Source: DATJHM01 sp035493895
Lineage (GTDB): Bacteria; Chloroflexota; Ktedonobacteria; Ktedonobacterales; Ktedonobacteraceae
Reading direction: 5' to 3'
DNA: 19,674 bases
Assembly: GCA_035493895.1 (NCBI GenBank)
Contig: DATJHM010000244.1
Coordinates: 1 to 19,674 of the forward strand
Program-made: the position numbers and the translations under genes
Shown: one piece after another, positions 1 through 6,804 of the stretch
How positions within the stretch are numbered: the first letter of the stretch is position 1
How the letters are laid out: each line of letters starts with the position of its first letter
Notes under the pieces: generated by a model
Told to the model about the DNA's origin: nothing
The model's database searches: none
The model's input: only the letters and a program-made list of their open reading frames with translations

Positions 1-86
1 ATGTACTCCATCGCTTCCCGATCATCTTCGCGAAACAGAGGTTTAATATCCTGAGCAAAACCGGGTGTGCTTGTCGTGTCAACCAT
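1..86 (-). CDS. N-terminal fragment of a small conserved protein
   Basis: This gene is cut by the window edge, and only its first 28 codons are visible. The start ATG at 86 has an AAGGAAG-type ribosome site about 9 bases upstream. The fragment contains the pattern F-A-Q-D-I-K-P-L-F-R, then a D-R-E-A-M stretch at residues 10-26. I associate this pattern with a family of short soluble proteins of about 80-100 residues, without assigned function, found in actinobacteria and Chloroflexota; this is from memory, not a search. It lies 87 bases downstream of the HTH regulator on the same strand and may be cotranscribed with it. No function can be given. Confidence 0.55.
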   Translation of the reverse strand, partial: MVDTTSTPGFAQDIKPLFREDDREAMEY

Positions 87-173
87 ACTGTTCTTCTTCC
101 TTTATAGATCAATGATTCCGATAAGCCCGCTTGACGAAAGAGTTGGAGCGGGGACGAACCTTTTTCAATAACT

Positions 174-566
174 TCATCTTACCACGTTCTCCGCTGCTTC
201 CAATACAGGCAACTTCAATATCGCACGCAAAAGGATGCTAATGTATCTTTCGCTCCTCGCTTCATCTGGTAGCGCAACCGGACCTCGTGCCAGACGAAAC
301 AAATGGCGTCGTTCCTCTTCATTCAATCGTAAAATAGACGCTAGCCGTTCCAAAACCTGATCGGAAACCTGAATATCCCGCCCCTGCTCCAACCACGTAT
401 ACCAGGAAATGCCCACGCCCACCAGTTGCGCAAGCTCTTCTCGCCTGAGACCGCTCGCTCGTCGTCTCTGAAACATCGGCAGACCAAACGGTTCTGGATG
501 CAGACGCGCACGGCGACTTTGTAAAAAATCGGCCAGTCCCGCACGTCCCTTCACTCTTTCTCTCAT
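174..566 (-). CDS. MmyB-like XRE-family helix-turn-helix regulator, C-terminally short
   Basis: A 130-residue DNA-binding protein. Residues about 10-95 match the N-terminal part of MmyB-like regulators: R-R-A-S-G-L-R-R-E-E-L-A-Q-L recognition region, then G-V-G-I-S-W-Y-T-W-L-E-Q-G-R, then an L-x-L-N-x-E-E-R-x-H-L-F-x-L-A segment. Full-length family members run to about 270-290 residues, with a C-terminal ligand-sensing domain opening with an R-R-W-D-V-L-A-W-N type motif. Here the frame stops soon after the HTH part, and the 87 bases before the next gene are too short to hold that domain. The gene is therefore a natural short form or a truncated relic. It is divergent from the quinone reductase at 717, a common arrangement for these regulators, so it may control that gene (inference). 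Confidence 0.8.
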   Translation of the reverse strand: MRERVKGRAGLADFLQSRRARLHPEPFGLPMFQRRRASGLRREELAQLVGVGISWYTWLEQGRDIQVSDQVLERLASILRLNEEERRHLFRLARGPVALPDEARSERYISILLRAILKLPVLEAAENVVR

Positions 567-604
567 ACTTCCTCATTGCTCCCTCGTCTACGCACGCGAT
601 GAAG

Positions 605-632
605 CTGATACTTTCCAGATATATGGTACAAT
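605..632 (+). promoter_or_regulatory. Candidate extended -10 promoter for the MDR reductase
   Basis: TACAAT at 627-632 is preceded by TGG, giving an extended -10. CTGATA at 605-610 is a weak -35 (4 of 6) with a 16-base spacer. It lies about 80 bases before the reductase start. Two inverted ATGAAGC(T)GATA motifs at 599-610 and 655-665 flank it. Confidence 0.45.
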
Positions 633-716
633 ACACTCCTGGTTAACGCTGCACTATCGCTTCATACTACCACCAGGCAAACAACCACAAAGCAAAGAAA
701 AGAAAGATGAAAACAG

Positions 717-1709
717 ATGAAGATCGTACGATACTACGAGTTAGGCGGACCAGAAGTCTTACAAATCGAAGACGCATCTATTCCCCGACCCGAGGCGGAG
801 CAACTGTTAATCAAGGTGGAAGCCATCGATGTGGGCTATATCGACACGCAGGTGCGCAACTCAACAACCTGGGGTATACCTTCATTCCCGGTAATGCCAG
901 GTGGCTATGTCTATGGTACGGTGGTGCAGATAGGATCAGGGGTAGAAGGGGTACATGAAGGAGAGCACGTGCTAGGATTCGCTCCATCTGGTGCATATGC
1001 GGAATATGCGCTTGTACCTCTCGCTCTTCGCTTTCATCCCCTGCCAGCTCTCTCTCTCACGCCCGAGGAACTGGTGACGCTACCAGTTTCCGGCGAGACA
1101 GCGTACCATCTCCTGGCAACCCCAACACTACTACATCCAGGCGAGCGTATCCTGATCCACGCTGCTGCCGGAGGTATAGGACATCTTGCGATCCAGCTTG
1201 CGCGAGAGATGGGAGCAGGACAGATTATCGCTACTGCCAGCTCTGCCGCCAAACTCGCATTCGCGCAATCGCTGGGAGCTGACACGCTCATCAACTACAC
1301 AGAGCCAGATTGGACCAGACAGGTAAAGCAAGCCACAGAGGGCAAGGGTGTCGATGTAATACTGGATATGATTGGCGGCCAGATCCTGATCGAGAGCCTT
1401 TCACTGCTTGCTCCATTCGGTCGCCTCATTTCCTACGGTGCGGTCAGTGGAACTATCCCTGCCTTGCCATCAGAGAGCCTCACAGGTCTCATGATGGGCC
1501 TGAAACGCCTTGAGGGCTTTTCCTTGATGACATTAATGCAACAGCGCCCCGATCTCATTGCACAGGGACGTCAGGCATTCTGGCACTACGTCGAGCAAGG
1601 CAAAGTTCGCCCTCACATCACGCGTACCTTTGCCCTCGGAGAAGTCGCAGAAGCGCACCGCTTGCTTGAGTCACGGGCCTCCTATGGCAAAATCGTGCTC
1701 CGCCCCTAA
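717..1709 (+). CDS. Zinc-independent MDR NAD(P)H:quinone reductase-like oxidoreductase
   Basis: A 330-residue medium-chain dehydrogenase/reductase of the quinone oxidoreductase type. It has the N-terminal GroES-like fold (L-G-G-P-E-V-L-Q-I at about 9-17), the nucleotide-binding A-A-A-G-G-I-G-H-L-A-I-Q-L-A motif at 149-162, and the G-V-D-V-I-L-D-M-I-G-G strand at 211-221. The cysteine and histidine ligands of zinc alcohol dehydrogenases are absent, as expected for the QOR subgroup. Such enzymes are cytoplasmic and reduce quinones or enones with NADPH; the substrate here is unknown. The start at 717 has only a weak purine-rich ribosome site; an ATG at 707 is in another frame. It is divergent from an HTH regulator and convergent with yceI. 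Confidence 0.9.
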   Translation: MKIVRYYELGGPEVLQIEDASIPRPEAEQLLIKVEAIDVGYIDTQVRNSTTWGIPSFPVMPGGYVYGTVVQIGSGVEGVHEGEHVLGFAPSGAYAEYALVPLALRFHPLPALSLTPEELVTLPVSGETAYHLLATPTLLHPGERILIHAAAGGIGHLAIQLAREMGAGQIIATASSAAKLAFAQSLGADTLINYTEPDWTRQVKQATEGKGVDVILDMIGGQILIESLSLLAPFGRLISYGAVSGTIPALPSESLTGLMMGLKRLEGFSLMTLMQQRPDLIAQGRQAFWHYVEQGKVRPHITRTFALGEVAEAHRLLESRASYGKIVLRP

Positions 1710-1729
1710 ACGTAACGGTATCAATCCCA

Positions 1730-1784
1730 CGCGAACAAACAGAACAGGATAGGCTTTATATCTATCCTGTTCTGTTTGTTCGCG
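1730..1784. terminator. 23-bp perfect hairpin between convergent genes
   Basis: The arms at 1730-1752 and 1762-1784 pair over 23 bases without a mismatch, around a 9-base loop at 1753-1761. It lies between the ends of the MDR reductase (+) and yceI (-). There is no long T run on either side (only AATTT on the plus side), so it is not a textbook intrinsic terminator. Its place and symmetry still fit a two-way transcript end or an RNase III site. Confidence 0.7.
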
Positions 1785-1828
1785 AATTTACTGCCTTCTC
1801 TGTCGCACAAAATATATGTCTCAGCTTA

Positions 1829-2362
1829 TTAAGCGGTTGCGTTCTCTACCTTTGCGGCCGCTTCCAGATCGATCTCAATAGTCACCATCTCACCCAGAGC
1901 AACCTGACCGGCCTCAGCAATAGAACCATAGCTCAGATCAAAATCTTTGCGGTTAATCTTCGTTTTCGCCGTCAAGCCTACGCGTAGCCCCGCCATGGTA
2001 CTCTGGCCGCTATACTCTACATCAAAGACAACCGATTTCGTGATTCCGTGCATCGTGAAATCACCCGTCACCTTATAGTCTTGATCGCGCACATGCTCAA
2101 CCTTTGTGCTCTTGAAGGTGATGGTCGGATACTTGTCCGCATCAAAAAAATCGGCTGAGCGTAAATGGGCATCCCGCTGTTCATTATGCGTGCTCACGCT
2201 TGCCGTATCAACTTCGGCCTCGATTGAGGAGGCGGTAAGATTGCTCTCATCAAGAGAAAGCAGACCACGCACACCGGGGAAACGTCCTCGCACCGTGCTT
2301 ACCATCATGTGCCGAATCGCAAACGAAACCTGTGAATGAACAGTATCAATTTCCCAAAACAT
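1829..2362 (-). CDS. yceI: YceI-family polyisoprenoid-binding protein
   Basis: A 177-residue YceI-like protein, close to the usual length of the domain. The opening W-E-I-D-T-V-H-S-Q-V-S-F-A-I-R-H-M and the later F-K-S-T-K-V, D-F-T-M-H-G-I-T-K, and F-D-V-E-Y-S-G segments are typical of this lipocalin-like beta barrel, which binds long isoprenoid lipids such as quinones. There is no signal peptide, so the protein is probably cytoplasmic, unlike E. coli YceI. The start has AAGGAG 7-8 bases upstream. It is divergent from the TetR gene at 2617, and a 26-bp palindrome lies 33 bases before its ATG, so control by that regulator is likely but unproven. Confidence 0.92.
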   Translation of the reverse strand: MFWEIDTVHSQVSFAIRHMMVSTVRGRFPGVRGLLSLDESNLTASSIEAEVDTASVSTHNEQRDAHLRSADFFDADKYPTITFKSTKVEHVRDQDYKVTGDFTMHGITKSVVFDVEYSGQSTMAGLRVGLTAKTKINRKDFDLSYGSIAEAGQVALGEMVTIEIDLEAAAKVENATA

Positions 2363-2394
2363 GGAAGGACTCCTTCATTGTTTTCTCGCAACAA

Positions 2395-2420
2395 AATCGC
2401 TGACAGAAATGTGAGCGATT
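2395..2420. promoter_or_regulatory. 26-bp palindromic operator candidate upstream of yceI
   Basis: Perfect 7-base arms AATCGCT (2395-2401) and AGCGATT (2414-2420) enclose a second inverted pair, ACA/TGT, so about 20 of 26 positions are symmetric. This is a usual operator geometry for TetR-family dimers. It sits between yceI and the divergent TetR gene. Confidence 0.5.
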
Positions 2421-2449
2421 CCTAACATCTGTTGTATTAGCGGCAGTCG

Positions 2450-2477
2450 TTGCTTTCTCGACAGCCTTTGCTATAAT
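2450..2477 (+). promoter_or_regulatory. Promoter of the TetR-DUF1028 pair
   Basis: A perfect TATAAT (2472-2477) follows TTGCTT (2450-2455) with a 16-base spacer. The expected start near 2484 falls on a direct repeat TAGCGGG (2480-2486 and 2491-2497, 11 bases apart). This leaves an untranslated leader of about 130 bases. Confidence 0.65.
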
Positions 2478-2616
2478 ACTAGCGGGTGATTAGCGGGCAA
2501 TCAATGCACAAATTTGCGTTTTTGTTGTCTAAACAGCACTTCCCTAAAAAGTGTTGGGAATCACAGAATCAACAATCCTTGCGAGAAATCTCACCACGGA
2601 CGAAGAGAGGATTTCA

Positions 2617-3222
2617 ATGGCATCACCAACCAGGAAGGTTGATCCGCGCGTCAAGCGCACACGTCAGCTCTTGCAACAGGCATTTAACGAACTCATGCAA
2701 GAGAAGGGCTTTTCCGCTATCAGCATTCAGGATATTGCCGAACGAGCAACCATCAATCGTGCCACCTTTTACGCGCATTTTGAAGATAAATATCAACTGC
2801 TGGACTACATCATTCAGGAACAGTTTCAACAGATGGTTGAGAGCAAACTTCCCCAGATCCCCAGATGGGAAGAAAGCACGCTGCGTATCCTGATCAGAGC
2901 GATGCTGGAGTACTCGAGAGATTTATACACCGTGAGCCATTGTCCTTCAGCAAATATGATTGATCCGATGCTTACACGAACGACACAACAGAGATTGTAC
3001 GACCTCCTCGTGACCTGGCTCAAACAGGGATCAGTGCCGGAACCGCTACGCTCTGTTCCAGGAGAGGTGCTTGCTTTAAGCATGAGCTGGGCCATCTTTG
3101 GCGCGGCAAACCAATGGGGCCGTGACCCACAAAGCATATCACTTGAGCATATGACCGATGCTCTTCTGACCGTCGTGACTGAGGGAGTGGCACAGCTCAC
3201 GCCTGGTTTCAGGCAGAAATAG
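2617..3222 (+). CDS. TetR/AcrR-family transcriptional regulator
   Basis: A 201-residue one-component regulator. The N-terminal helix-turn-helix covers about residues 12-58 (R-T-R-Q-L-L-Q-Q-A-F, then S-I-Q-D-I-A-E-R-A-T-I-N-R-A-T-F-Y-A-H-F). The C-terminal half is a helical ligand and dimer domain of a type seen in short TetR proteins. The frame is open to an ATG at 2551, but 2617 is preferred because GAGAGGA precedes it at good distance and the sequence from there begins like other TetR proteins. The DUF1028 gene follows 35 bases downstream and is probably in the same transcript; yceI is divergent. The likely targets are its own promoter and yceI. The ligand is unknown. Confidence 0.9.
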   Translation: MASPTRKVDPRVKRTRQLLQQAFNELMQEKGFSAISIQDIAERATINRATFYAHFEDKYQLLDYIIQEQFQQMVESKLPQIPRWEESTLRILIRAMLEYSRDLYTVSHCPSANMIDPMLTRTTQQRLYDLLVTWLKQGSVPEPLRSVPGEVLALSMSWAIFGAANQWGRDPQSISLEHMTDALLTVVTEGVAQLTPGFRQK

Positions 3223-3257
3223 GTGCCGCTTTCGTTGAAGATTCAGGAGGCTATGCT

Positions 3258-4115
3258 ATGACATTCTCGATCGTTGCTCGCGATCTCCAGACAGGTGAGT
3301 TTGGTGTCGCCGTCCAATCGAAATTTCTCGCCGTAGGAGCCGTCGTCCCCTGGGCCAGAGCCGGAATCGGTGCGATCGCGACCCAGGCCTTTGTCAACAG
3401 CAATTATGGTCCCCAGGGTCTGGATCTGCTCAAAACGGGACTCTCCACAGAAGAGACGCTGAACGCGTTGATTGAAAATGACGCCGGGCGTGCAGAGCGT
3501 CAGGTCGGCATCATTGGCATGAATGGAATGCCAGTCACGTACACAGGGGAGAACTGTTTTGATTGGGCTGGTGGCATCGTCGGGGAACATTATGCCTGCC
3601 AGGGTAATATTCTTGTTGGTCAGGACACCGTTCTCGCTATGGCCCGCGCGTTTGAGGAAACAGGCGGTCTCCTCTGTGATCGCCTCCTCGTAGCGCTTGC
3701 CGCCGGTCAGGCTGCCGGTGGTGATAGCCGAGGCCAGCAATCAGCGGCTCTCCTCGTAGTCAAAGAGCATGGCGGCTACGGTGGCTATACCGATCGTTTC
3801 ATCGATCTTCGCGTCGATGACCATCCCATGCCAATTGAAGAGATCAAACGTATTTTGCAACTGCACAAACTCTATTTTTTCCGTCCCAATCCCGCAGATA
3901 TCCTCCCCATTGACAGCACACTGACAAATGAGATTCAGGAACTTCTTACGGCAACAGGAGACTACCACGGCACAATCACCGGTAGCTATGATGAGGTCAC
4001 GAAGCGCGCGTTCCGTGCGTTCACCGGACGTGAAAATCTCGAAGAACGCTGGTTCGAGGATGCGCGCCTCGACAGGGTCGTGCTCAATTTTCTACGTCAA
4101 CACGTGCGAGGCTAG
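3258..4115 (+). CDS. DUF1028 (Ntn-hydrolase-like) protein with C-terminal peptidoglycan-binding-like domain
   Basis: A 285-residue protein. Residues 1-200 match the DUF1028 family: start M-T-F-S-I-V-A-R-D, then G-V-A-V-Q-S-K-F-L-A-V-G, A-T-Q-A-F-V-N, and D-S-R-G-Q-Q-S-A-A-L-L-V-V. The family is placed in the Ntn-hydrolase fold, where Thr2 could be the exposed nucleophile after Met removal; no reaction is established. Residues about 205-285 resemble the peptidoglycan-binding-like tail often attached to DUF1028. There is no signal peptide or membrane helix, so a cell-wall role is doubtful. The start has a perfect AGGAGG (3245-3250) with a 7-base gap. It follows the TetR gene and ends only 3 bases from the convergent TetR gene. 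Confidence 0.88.
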   Translation: MTFSIVARDLQTGEFGVAVQSKFLAVGAVVPWARAGIGAIATQAFVNSNYGPQGLDLLKTGLSTEETLNALIENDAGRAERQVGIIGMNGMPVTYTGENCFDWAGGIVGEHYACQGNILVGQDTVLAMARAFEETGGLLCDRLLVALAAGQAAGGDSRGQQSAALLVVKEHGGYGGYTDRFIDLRVDDHPMPIEEIKRILQLHKLYFFRPNPADILPIDSTLTNEIQELLTATGDYHGTITGSYDEVTKRAFRAFTGRENLEERWFEDARLDRVVLNFLRQHVRG

Positions 4116-4118
4116 CGG

Positions 4119-4835
4119 CTACAGGTCAGATAGAAAGCGCGTTGACTCCACCCAGATTTTCACCGCTTCGGCGTCAATACGCGTGAAGGAATTCGGGGGC
4201 GCGCCCAATACACGCTCGACCGCATCCATATAGGCCGCATGGGTCGTGACGATCCCCTCGATGATGCGCCGCTCGTCGCTCTCCTGCCCTATCGAGAGGA
4301 GTAATCCGGCATGCGTATTGCCCATGCCCTGCAACAGGGACAGGATGACTTCGCCAGCATTGTCAGGATAGGCGGTGGTGAAGCTACCCTCCTGCGCGCC
4401 TTGCTGGACGATCTCCGTGAGGAGCGGCGCACGCTGGGCGAAAATCGCCTCGTCCACTTTCTGACGGACAACGGCATTGGCGTCGGTGTACCAGACACGT
4501 CCCAGTTTGACAATATCTGCCTTGTGCACGTTTCGCAAACGGTCCAGCGTATCGAAGAAGCCCTGGAACTTTTCGATGGCAGTCAGATGAGGATCATGGA
4601 TAATGGGCAGAAGCGGCTTTTCTGTCTCTTGCTTGATGCGCTCGATGAACGCATCAAGCAGTGCCCGACGCGAGTCGAAGTAGTGATGAAAAGCCCCGCT
4701 GGAAATCTGTACCTCGTCCAGGATATCCTGGATCGACATCTGCTCGTATCCCCTGGTAAACACCAGTCGTTGGGCGGCATCCAGAATCTCTCTGCGTTTC
4801 GCAGCAAATTCCTCTGGTTTGACGGTTCGTGCCAT
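4119..4835 (-). CDS. TetR/AcrR-family transcriptional regulator
   Basis: A 238-residue regulator with the N-terminal helix-turn-helix at about residues 15-60 (R-R-E-I-L-D-A-A-Q-R-L-V-F, then M-S-I-Q-D-I-L-D-E-V-Q-I-S-S-G-A-F-H-H-Y-F-D-S-R). The rest is the helical ligand-binding part. The start has AAAGGAGA 5-7 bases upstream and a strong sigma-70 promoter. An 8-base inverted repeat between the -10 and the ribosome site may be its own operator. It stands alone: convergent with DUF1028 (3-base gap, so transcripts must overlap or collide) and divergent from the 59-residue gene at 5028. The inducer and targets are unknown. Confidence 0.92.
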   Translation of the reverse strand: MARTVKPEEFAAKRREILDAAQRLVFTRGYEQMSIQDILDEVQISSGAFHHYFDSRRALLDAFIERIKQETEKPLLPIIHDPHLTAIEKFQGFFDTLDRLRNVHKADIVKLGRVWYTDANAVVRQKVDEAIFAQRAPLLTEIVQQGAQEGSFTTAYPDNAGEVILSLLQGMGNTHAGLLLSIGQESDERRIIEGIVTTHAAYMDAVERVLGAPPNSFTRIDAEAVKIWVESTRFLSDL

Positions 4836-4845
4836 GAGTTCTCCT

Positions 4846-4872
4846 TTAATAAATAGACCCTCTTTTTATTAA
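4846..4872. promoter_or_regulatory. Inverted repeat in the TetR leader, probable autoregulatory site
   Basis: TTAATAAA (4846-4853) and TTTATTAA (4865-4872) form perfect 8-base arms around 11 bases. They lie between the -10 box and the ribosome site of the TetR gene, where a bound repressor would block transcription. The arms are AT-rich, so chance is possible. Confidence 0.4.
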
Positions 4873-4899
4873 TTATAGCAACCAGTTTTCTTTTGTCAA
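4872..4899 (-). promoter_or_regulatory. Consensus sigma-70 promoter of the second TetR gene
   Basis: On the minus strand, TTGACA (4899-4894) and TATAAT (4877-4872) are both perfect, with a 16-base spacer, and TGC before the -10 adds an extended element. This is the closest match to consensus in the window and points to high expression when not repressed. Confidence 0.85.
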
Positions 4900-5027
4900 G
4901 AGGTCCACCTGAAACACAATGAAACTATTTCAGCATCTTCATCGTTAAAAGGGTAATGAGCGAAAGACGCTCGGCGAAGTGTATGTGTTGGTTTTGTGGA
5001 GAGCAGATGCTCTATGGGAGGATGACT

Positions 5028-5207
5028 ATGAGTCACGGGAGACGTCTTATGTTGGATGAATTGGAGAAACTGACGGCACATGAACTTGCGGATATGCTGG
5101 CCAATATTGCCCTGCTCTTGCGCCGTCTAGCAGATGTGCCGCTGAACGAGCTACAAGCAGATGAGCTTGTGGCGGCGGAATCTGAGGAGAATGTGGGGAA
5201 AGAATAG
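5028..5207 (+). CDS. Small uncharacterised helical protein (59 aa)
   Basis: I do not recognise this protein. The frame is open from 4956, but the ATG at 5028 is preferred because GGGAGG lies 7 bases before it and the upstream 24 codons are cysteine-rich and unlike the rest. The 59 residues are predicted helical by eye: L-D-E-L-E-K-L-T-A-H-E-L-A-D-M-L-A-N-I-A-L-L-L-R at about 9-32 has a leucine heptad-like spacing, and the C-terminus is acidic. A clear intrinsic terminator follows 17 bases after the stop, which supports a real single-gene transcript. It is divergent from the second TetR gene, so it could be a target of that regulator. Confidence 0.6.
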   Translation: MSHGRRLMLDELEKLTAHELADMLANIALLLRRLADVPLNELQADELVAAESEENVGKE

Positions 5208-5223
5208 TCTGCCGCTGAGGAGG

Positions 5224-5253
5224 AATAGGTACCGGATGCGGTACCTATTTTTT
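5224..5253 (+). terminator. Intrinsic terminator
   Basis: An 11-bp perfect stem (5224-5234 with 5239-5249) around a GATG tetraloop is followed by a T run through 5253. The AAT at the stem base also gives Ts on the plus strand. It ends the 59-residue gene and may also serve the convergent cyd operon, whose last gene stops at 5345. Confidence 0.85.
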
Positions 5254-5344
5254 GTTGTCTTCGCTTCCTTCAATTGAGGGATTGATGGGCATGTCCCCAC
5301 GGTATCCCCTCCCACAACAAGCTGAGACGAAAGATCATTCTGCT

Positions 5345-5587
5345 TCAAAACTTCGGATAAGATTTCTCCTCTTGCTTGATCGCACGATGATAGAAAGCGA
5401 AGGAAACAATACAGACGATCATCAGCAGGACGCCTATGCCGATAGAAAGGATGCCCAGGAGAGTCGTGGGCGCAAAAGTAAACACCAGGACACTCAAAAA
5501 GAATAGCGCCATAGTCAGACTAATCAACGCGATCGCGCAATATTTATCCGACTGATGCACCATATAATCTCGCCATTCGTTCCTCAT
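5345..5587 (-). CDS. Small two-helix membrane protein at the end of the cyd operon
   Basis: An 80-residue protein of no recognised family. The ATG at 5587 has GGGAGG 8 bases upstream and is preferred to the open frame up to 5683, which overlaps the 44-residue ORF. Two hydrophobic segments (about residues 17-40 and 43-66) are joined by a short P-T-T-turn, so both ends lie on the same side; the tail is charged (K-Q-E-E-K-S). It is the fourth gene after cydA, cydB and the 44-residue ORF, all on the same strand with short gaps. The position suggests a role in assembly or stability of the oxidase, but nothing in the sequence shows it. Confidence 0.75.
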   Translation of the reverse strand: MRNEWRDYMVHQSDKYCAIALISLTMALFFLSVLVFTFAPTTLLGILSIGIGVLLMIVCIVSFAFYHRAIKQEEKSYPKF

Positions 5588-5622
5588 TTTGCTACCTCCC
5601 TGCTCTATTTGCTTCTCTTGCC

Positions 5623-5757
5623 TCATTCGGGCTTGCGTATATTCTCCACGATGCTCTCCTCTCTGTTCGCATAGCGGCTGCATAGCAGGACCAGAAAGGC
5701 CAGGACAAAAACGAAAGCTACGATCAACGCATAATCAACCCATGACATAAACGACAT
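5623..5757 (-). CDS. 44-aa single-helix protein after cydB, CydX/CydS-like candidate
   Basis: This gene is missed when only long frames are listed. It starts at the ATG at 5757, 12 bases after the cydB stop, with AAGGGG about 9-10 bases upstream, and stops at TGA 5623-5625. The product begins M-S-F-M-S-W-V-D-Y, has one hydrophobic helix at about residues 9-27, then a charged tail R-Y-A-N-R-E-E-S. This matches the general layout of the small bd-oxidase subunits (CydX, 37 aa in E. coli; CydS, 33 aa in Geobacillus): aromatic N-terminus, one helix, charged C-terminus, directly after cydB. Sequence identity to either is not evident, so the call rests on size, topology and place. Confidence 0.7.
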   Translation of the reverse strand: MSFMSWVDYALIVAFVFVLAFLVLLCSRYANREESIVENIRKPE

Positions 5758-5769
5758 CTGCTTTTCCCC

Positions 5770-6804
5770 TTAGCTTTCAATTTCTTTCTCGTGCACCACC
5801 GGAACCTTCTCCTCCACCTTAAAGATGTAGAAGAGAAACCACAGCGATGGGATCAACACAAGCATCCCGATCAGGGCGCTGACAAAAAAGGCCCATAGTG
5901 TTCCCTCAGGGCTGGCGGCAGCAGGGATGGTCAGATCCGGCGGCACAATATAGGGGAACTGGCCCAGCCCCCAGCTACCCAGCAACGCAGCAGCTTCCAT
6001 CACAATCAAAGCGCGCGCCAGCCGATATCGTCGCCAGAACAGCGCTATCGCCGTCGCGACGCCCAGCAACACCGTCACGATCACGGCCCAGATGGCATGG
6101 TCGAGGATGCCTCGCCAGAGCAATGGCGCGGCTACTGGCATCTGCAAAATGCCCGCAATGCCCAGGATCGCCAGTACCCCTCCACCGATAAATGCCCGCT
6201 GACGAAAAATGGTCGCCAGATGCTCATTCTTTTCTTTCCTGGCCTCGACCGTAAGATAGATCGGCGCAATCGTAGCACAGAGGGCCAGTCCCATCAACCC
6301 GACCGTCACCGCAAAGGGCGTCAGCCATATTCCGACCAGAGCCACCTGCGTATTGCTCTGCTGAACGCGAATTTTTCCGCTCGCCACCGCTGCCGCGCAC
6401 GTGCCAAGTAAAAAAGGCGTCAGCACACTCACCACCCCAAAAATGCGCCCCCAGAACGTCTTGACGGTCACAGACTTCGTGAAATGGCTGCGAAAAGCAA
6501 ACGCTGCGCCCCGCATGACGATACCAAGCAAGGCCAGCGTCAAAGGGAGAAAGAGCGTCGTTGCCAGCATGGCAGCAACGATGGGAAAGGCCGTGTACAA
6601 TCCGACCACCAGATAAATGAGCCAGACATTATTTGCTTCCCAGACCGGCCCCACGGCCTGTTCTATCAATTGATGCCGCTCATCTTTTTCGTGGCCCCAC
6701 AAGAATAAATCCCAGATGCCCCCGCCAAAATCAGCTCCCCCAAACACAGCGTAAGAGATGAGCGAAAGCCACAATAAGACCGCGCAGGCGTACGCTATCA
6801 TCAT
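5770..6804 (-). CDS. cydB: Cytochrome bd quinol oxidase subunit II
   Basis: A 344-residue polytopic membrane protein of the CydB family, about the usual length. The first helix ends in F-G-G-A-D-F-G-G-G-I-W-D-L-F, followed by the E-A-N-N-V-W-L-I-Y segment (about 53-63) typical of the family. The gene starts at 6804 with an ATGA overlap with cydA, so translation is coupled. CydB pairs with CydA in the cytoplasmic membrane and helps hold the heme and proton path; the complex oxidises menaquinol or ubiquinol and reduces O2 to water without pumping protons. No cydCD exporter genes follow; two tiny membrane proteins do. Confidence 0.97.
   Translation of the reverse strand: MMIAYACAVLLWLSLISYAVFGGADFGGGIWDLFLWGHEKDERHQLIEQAVGPVWEANNVWLIYLVVGLYTAFPIVAAMLATTLFLPLTLALLGIVMRGAAFAFRSHFTKSVTVKTFWGRIFGVVSVLTPFLLGTCAAAVASGKIRVQQSNTQVALVGIWLTPFAVTVGLMGLALCATIAPIYLTVEARKEKNEHLATIFRQRAFIGGGVLAILGIAGILQMPVAAPLLWRGILDHAIWAVIVTVLLGVATAIALFWRRYRLARALIVMEAAALLGSWGLGQFPYIVPPDLTIPAAASPEGTLWAFFVSALIGMLVLIPSLWFLFYIFKVEEKVPVVHEKEIES

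Noticed and set aside
5587..5683. N-terminal extension of the 80-residue membrane protein
   Set aside because: The extension overlaps the 44-residue gene in another frame, is charged and repetitive, and a clear GGGAGG selects the ATG at 5587.
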